From: Saprospiraceae bacterium
Lineage (GTDB): Bacteria; Bacteroidota; Bacteroidia; Chitinophagales; Saprospiraceae
NCBI GenBank assembly: GCA_017995875.1
Contig: JAGOIB010000009.1
Span: 1 to 34,609 of the forward strand
Direction: 5' to 3'
Length of the DNA: 34,609 nt
In this document: piece after piece, positions 31,747 to 34,609 of the stretch
How the letters are laid out: each line of letters opens with the position of its first letter
How positions within the stretch are numbered: the first letter of the stretch is position 1
The notes under the pieces: model-generated
What the model saw: the letters and a program-made list of their open reading frames with translations, nothing else
Told to the model about the DNA's origin: nothing
The model's database searches: none
Made by a program: the position numbers and the translations under genes

Positions 31747-34110
31747 TTATTGAATGACCACCTTTGTCGTAAAAGCTTGCCTTGTGGCGGACATAAAGCG
31801 TAGGAAATAAAGCCCCGATTCAGGTTCAACAGTGAGTTGAATTGGAACATTGGTATCATCAAATAAACCAGTTTCAATTTTCCGGTTGTAAACATCATAG
31901 AGAGCCCACGCTACAGGCAGCCTTATGAAATCCGGTAACGTGACTTGCCATGCCCCATTTGACGGATTTGGATAGACCTTGATTCCACTTTCTTTAGTTT
32001 CATTTACAGCACTCAGGACAAAGTCATAACATATTGAGTCTGTGCATCCTGGCCCGGTAGTTACCTTAAGACAATAACACCCTGAAGCAGTAGGCTGATA
32101 ACAGATATTGTTGGATAAGAATTCATACGTCCCACAAGTAAGCCATCCATAACTTGTATTTTCAATAAAGGTGGCGCAGAGCGTATCATCCATTTGGGTT
32201 ATTTCGGCAACCGGTTCGGGCCGCATTAATACAAAGGTGGGTTGGTTTACTAAAATCCTGGCATCGCATTGATTGAAGCTGTCCTTGACGGTAAGAAAAT
32301 ATACACTTAATGAATCCGCAGGAGGACATACAGTATAGATAAATGCTGAATCAGTCACATCATAGATAGTATCATTTTGAAAAGTGCCATTTAGATAGAC
32401 TGTCCAGGGAGCCGCACCGGAAAGATTAATCGTGAGATCCGTACAAGTGCCGCATTCAGGTCCGTTGCAACAAATCGAGGCTTCTGAGGTATATCCATTG
32501 ATGTAAAAGGAATCAATACAGGTAGTCGTGGTAGATGAGTCTATGACCGTCAATGATGCGTTGTACCAACCCGCATCTGTGTAGGTAAGTGTAAATGATT
32601 TTTGTTCACTATAATATTTTTCTTCTGTTCCCTGTTGATCAATCAGCCAGTGATATTCAGCGTTAAGTGAAGGCCCTCCATTGTAATTGAATAAAAGAGA
32701 TTCCCCGGCACACGTGGTGTCACGCACGAGTGAGCAATCCGATTGGCAGGGATCAGATAGGTACGTGGAGCAAATAGTATCGCTGCAGAAATTGTGATCT
32801 ACTATCAGGCAATAACAACCCTGGGTATCCGGATTAAAAGTTTCTGAAGTGGAAAGTAGTTCCGTAAAATTGCAGTCATACCAGGCATAACGTTTAGTGT
32901 CATTCGGAAGATAATGAAGCGTGACAATAGGTCGCAATAGGAGCTGGGAATCTTCACAAACAGCTTCAACAAAGAATTCGAGGGGGTAGTGAAAAGTTAA
33001 GTGTAATTCTGCGGTTGAATCACAGCCATTCATGCTTTGTCCGGGAAATTCCAATATATAGGTGCCTGAGTCGTAAAAGATTTGACCATCATAATTATTA
33101 AATTCATAACCACAAACATTGGTATCAATTTGTCCTATTTCTACTTCGGGATATGCATCAATCTGCCAGATACTATCATATGGACAATTATATTCGGTAT
33201 AAAATGTCTGTGTGTATGTTCCGGGTCCTGAAACAGGCATTGTAATCCAGGTGAAAGGAAATGCTTCGGAACAGAATGTAGCAGCAGGTTTTATTACATC
33301 TGTTTGCTCCAGAACCTCTATTTGTGTACAGACTTCTGTATCCGAGGTGTCACAACCGCTAAAAGCCCTTACACAAATAGAATAGGTGCCAGGTAATACA
33401 TCACAGGGAACATATATCGTGGTCGAAGGTAAAGTGGAGGTAATGGTATCACTATTCCAATCAGCCACCCAGTAATATCCATGTGCACTACTTACCGCTG
33501 GCGCAGCTTCCAGATTTAATGTTTGGTTACCTTGAAATACAGAATCTTCAGATGCATTTATTTGTGTAATCTCTCCAAAAAGTTCAGGCATAAAAACCCC
33601 GGATACAGATGTGATGGTATATCCGCAAGTAGCCCCGGCGCTCCCATCAATCAGGAGCCAGTAAATTTGTCCAACCAGAAGGTCGGTTGCACTTAAAAAC
33701 ATAGTGCCTCCGGGAGGCGTGCCAGGATCACAATCGAAGACATCTTCAACTCCCCATGGACAATTGCCCAGGATCGCAGCTTGTAAACTTGTTCCCCCAG
33801 TGCAATAGTCAACATGAATTTCAAATTCTATTATTTCTGTTTCAGCAAAAAAAGCGTAATACTGAGGATTGTGGACTGCAGTATTATTGCCACAAAACCC
33901 TGGCCAGCCGAATAATTGTATTGAAGAACTTTCATAGCACCAATCTTGGAGACATATAAGAGGAGCATCCTGACATTCCAAGGAGGGTAGCTGGTCAGGG
34001 GCGCCACATTGACCTTTAAGATATCCCGAACTAAGGATTAGAAAGAGGCAGCTTAATCCACTATGTAGAAGACTTGAAAATCCAGATTTGAAATTAAATG
34101 GTAATTCCAT
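31747..34110 (-). CDS. Large Cys-rich secreted protein with T9SS sorting domain
   Basis: A 787-residue surface or secreted protein. Signal peptide about residues 1-33. The N-terminal part (about 35-170) has a Cys-rich domain with CQDAPLICLQDWCYESS, CPWGVEDVFDCDPGTPPGG and VGQIYWLLIDGSAGATCGY, a type I have seen in Saprospiraceae secreted proteins. The middle contains PKD- and Ig-like strands (WYNASLTVIDSS). A module ending TQGCYCLIVDHNFCSDTICS recurs near the end as ASGCYCLKVTTGPGCTDSIC. The C-terminus (about 710-787) is a T9SS sorting domain (VYPNPSNGAWQVTLP, ESGLYFLRF, TKVVIQ). No enzymatic domain recognised; adhesion or matrix function is possible. It lies 30 bp after the DUF1304 gene on the same strand. 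Confidence 0.85.
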   Translation of the reverse strand: MELPFNFKSGFSSLLHSGLSCLFLILSSGYLKGQCGAPDQLPSLECQDAPLICLQDWCYESSSIQLFGWPGFCGNNTAVHNPQYYAFFAETEIIEFEIHVDYCTGGTSLQAAILGNCPWGVEDVFDCDPGTPPGGTMFLSATDLLVGQIYWLLIDGSAGATCGYTITSVSGVFMPELFGEITQINASEDSVFQGNQTLNLEAAPAVSSAHGYYWVADWNSDTITSTLPSTTIYVPCDVLPGTYSICVRAFSGCDTSDTEVCTQIEVLEQTDVIKPAATFCSEAFPFTWITMPVSGPGTYTQTFYTEYNCPYDSIWQIDAYPEVEIGQIDTNVCGYEFNNYDGQIFYDSGTYILEFPGQSMNGCDSTAELHLTFHYPLEFFVEAVCEDSQLLLRPIVTLHYLPNDTKRYAWYDCNFTELLSTSETFNPDTQGCYCLIVDHNFCSDTICSTYLSDPCQSDCSLVRDTTCAGESLLFNYNGGPSLNAEYHWLIDQQGTEEKYYSEQKSFTLTYTDAGWYNASLTVIDSSTTTTCIDSFYINGYTSEASICCNGPECGTCTDLTINLSGAAPWTVYLNGTFQNDTIYDVTDSAFIYTVCPPADSLSVYFLTVKDSFNQCDARILVNQPTFVLMRPEPVAEITQMDDTLCATFIENTSYGWLTCGTYEFLSNNICYQPTASGCYCLKVTTGPGCTDSICYDFVLSAVNETKESGIKVYPNPSNGAWQVTLPDFIRLPVAWALYDVYNRKIETGLFDDTNVPIQLTVEPESGLYFLRFMSATRQAFTTKVVIQ

Positions 34111-34140
34111 GAAATGGTTTTTTGGTAATGAATGAGAATC

Positions 34141-34506
34141 CTATAATGATACAAGCACAGCTATAATCGCTGCAACAGCCGGAACTGTCTGCACCATTAG
34201 AATCTTTTTATCAGCAGTCATTGCCCCATATAAACCGGCAACCGCTACACATCCCAGGAAAAACAATCGAACGTTGACTTGCCATGCTGAATCAGCGATC
34301 AGAAATGACCAGATCAATCCGGCAGCCAGAAATCCATTATACAATCCCTGGTTACCAGCAAGCACCTTGGTGGGTTCAAATAATGATTTGGGAATGGTCT
34401 TAAATACTTTAGGTCCTCTTGTTGTCCAGACAAACATTTCCAACCAAACAATGTAAATGTGAATCAAAGCGACAAGTGCTGTAAGAATATGAGCGAGTAG
34501 GATCAT
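34141..34506 (-). CDS. DUF1304 small membrane protein
   Basis: A 121-residue integral membrane protein of the DUF1304 family, with four hydrophobic helices. Family hallmarks: HIYIVWLEMFVWTTRG near residues 16-31, ANQGLYNGFLAAGLIWSF-like (here GNQGLYNGFLAAGLIWSF) in the middle, then FLGCVAVAGLYGA and a final helix. The biochemical role is unknown. The open frame begins ten codons earlier at 34536, but family proteins begin near the ATG at 34506, which I use. The Cys-rich secreted-protein gene follows 30 bp downstream. Upstream is a heptamer-like tandem repeat reaching the window edge. Confidence 0.85.
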   Translation of the reverse strand: MILLAHILTALVALIHIYIVWLEMFVWTTRGPKVFKTIPKSLFEPTKVLAGNQGLYNGFLAAGLIWSFLIADSAWQVNVRLFFLGCVAVAGLYGAMTADKKILMVQTVPAVAAIIAVLVSL

Positions 34507-34566
34507 TTCAAGAATTATTTTGATGAAGTTAAGCAAAGTACCTCATTCCTTACACCATACACCTTA

Positions 34567-34609
34567 CTCTATGCTGCTCTATGCCCTATGCTGCTCTATG
34601 CCCTATGCT
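34567..34609. repeat. Tandem repeat with 17-bp period, cut by the window edge
   Basis: The sequence is built from heptamers CTCTATG and CCCTATG with CTG insertions. The full unit, CTCTATGCCCTATGCTG, occurs once completely and again up to the window end, preceded by a shortened copy. It runs off the window, so the copy number is unknown. Confidence 0.65.

Noticed and set aside
1..34609. CRISPR array, tRNA, rRNA, insertion sequence or prophage
   Set aside because: No regularly spaced repeats with unique spacers, no cloverleaf or rRNA signatures, and no transposase, integrase or phage structural gene were seen in reading both strands.

Overview
The window is chromosomal DNA from a Bacteroidota bacterium, probably of the Saprospiria/Chitinophagia side. 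The evidence is three secreted proteins with type IX secretion (T9SS) C-terminal sorting domains, two TonB-dependent receptors, SpII lipoproteins, a two-component sensor with Reg_prop/Y_Y_Y architecture, several promoter -7 boxes of the Bacteroidota form TAnnTTTG, and almost no purine-rich ribosome binding sites. The exact lineage is inference. I see no rRNA, tRNA, CRISPR array, integrase or insertion sequence.

Layout. 1-4.0 kb: a CNNM/CorC-type membrane protein converging on a TonB-dependent receptor-like barrel; the gap between their 3' ends holds two REP-like palindromes and a short heptamer-type tandem repeat. 4.1-7.1 kb: a BtuB-like receptor followed by a DUF4465 protein carrying a T9SS tail, possibly a cobamide or other ligand-uptake pair. 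7.2-11.4 kb: a translationally coupled operon of YceI-like protein, 14-blade propeller LytS-type kinase and LytTR regulator, ended by a perfect 20-bp-arm hairpin. 11.5-13.1 kb: a secreted beta-helix protein. 13.3-16.0 kb: promoter, outer-membrane channel-like protein, vanadium-haloperoxidase-like (VHPO) PAP2 lipoprotein and terminator. 16.0-20.2 kb: DUF6265 protein, class C beta-lactamase-fold hydrolase and KUP potassium transporter. 20.2-21.4 kb: ankyrin and MORN-repeat small proteins. 21.4-27.9 kb: an OmpR/HisKA two-component system with a three-repeat secreted protein between its two genes, bracketed by two paralogous VHPO-like lipoproteins. 27.9-31.6 kb: a compact carotenoid operon, crtI-crtB-crtZ-lycopene cyclase, predicted to convert GGPP to zeaxanthin. 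31.7-34.6 kb: a large Cys-rich T9SS-secreted protein and a DUF1304 membrane protein.

How the genes may work together. The most suggestive part is 13-28 kb: three haloperoxidase/acid-phosphatase-fold lipoproteins with complete vanadate-site residues, a two-component system lying exactly between two of them, and an adjacent xanthophyll operon. A regulated envelope peroxidase/halogenation or phosphatase module is a reasonable but unproven reading. The rest looks like ordinary Bacteroidota envelope, transport and signalling content.
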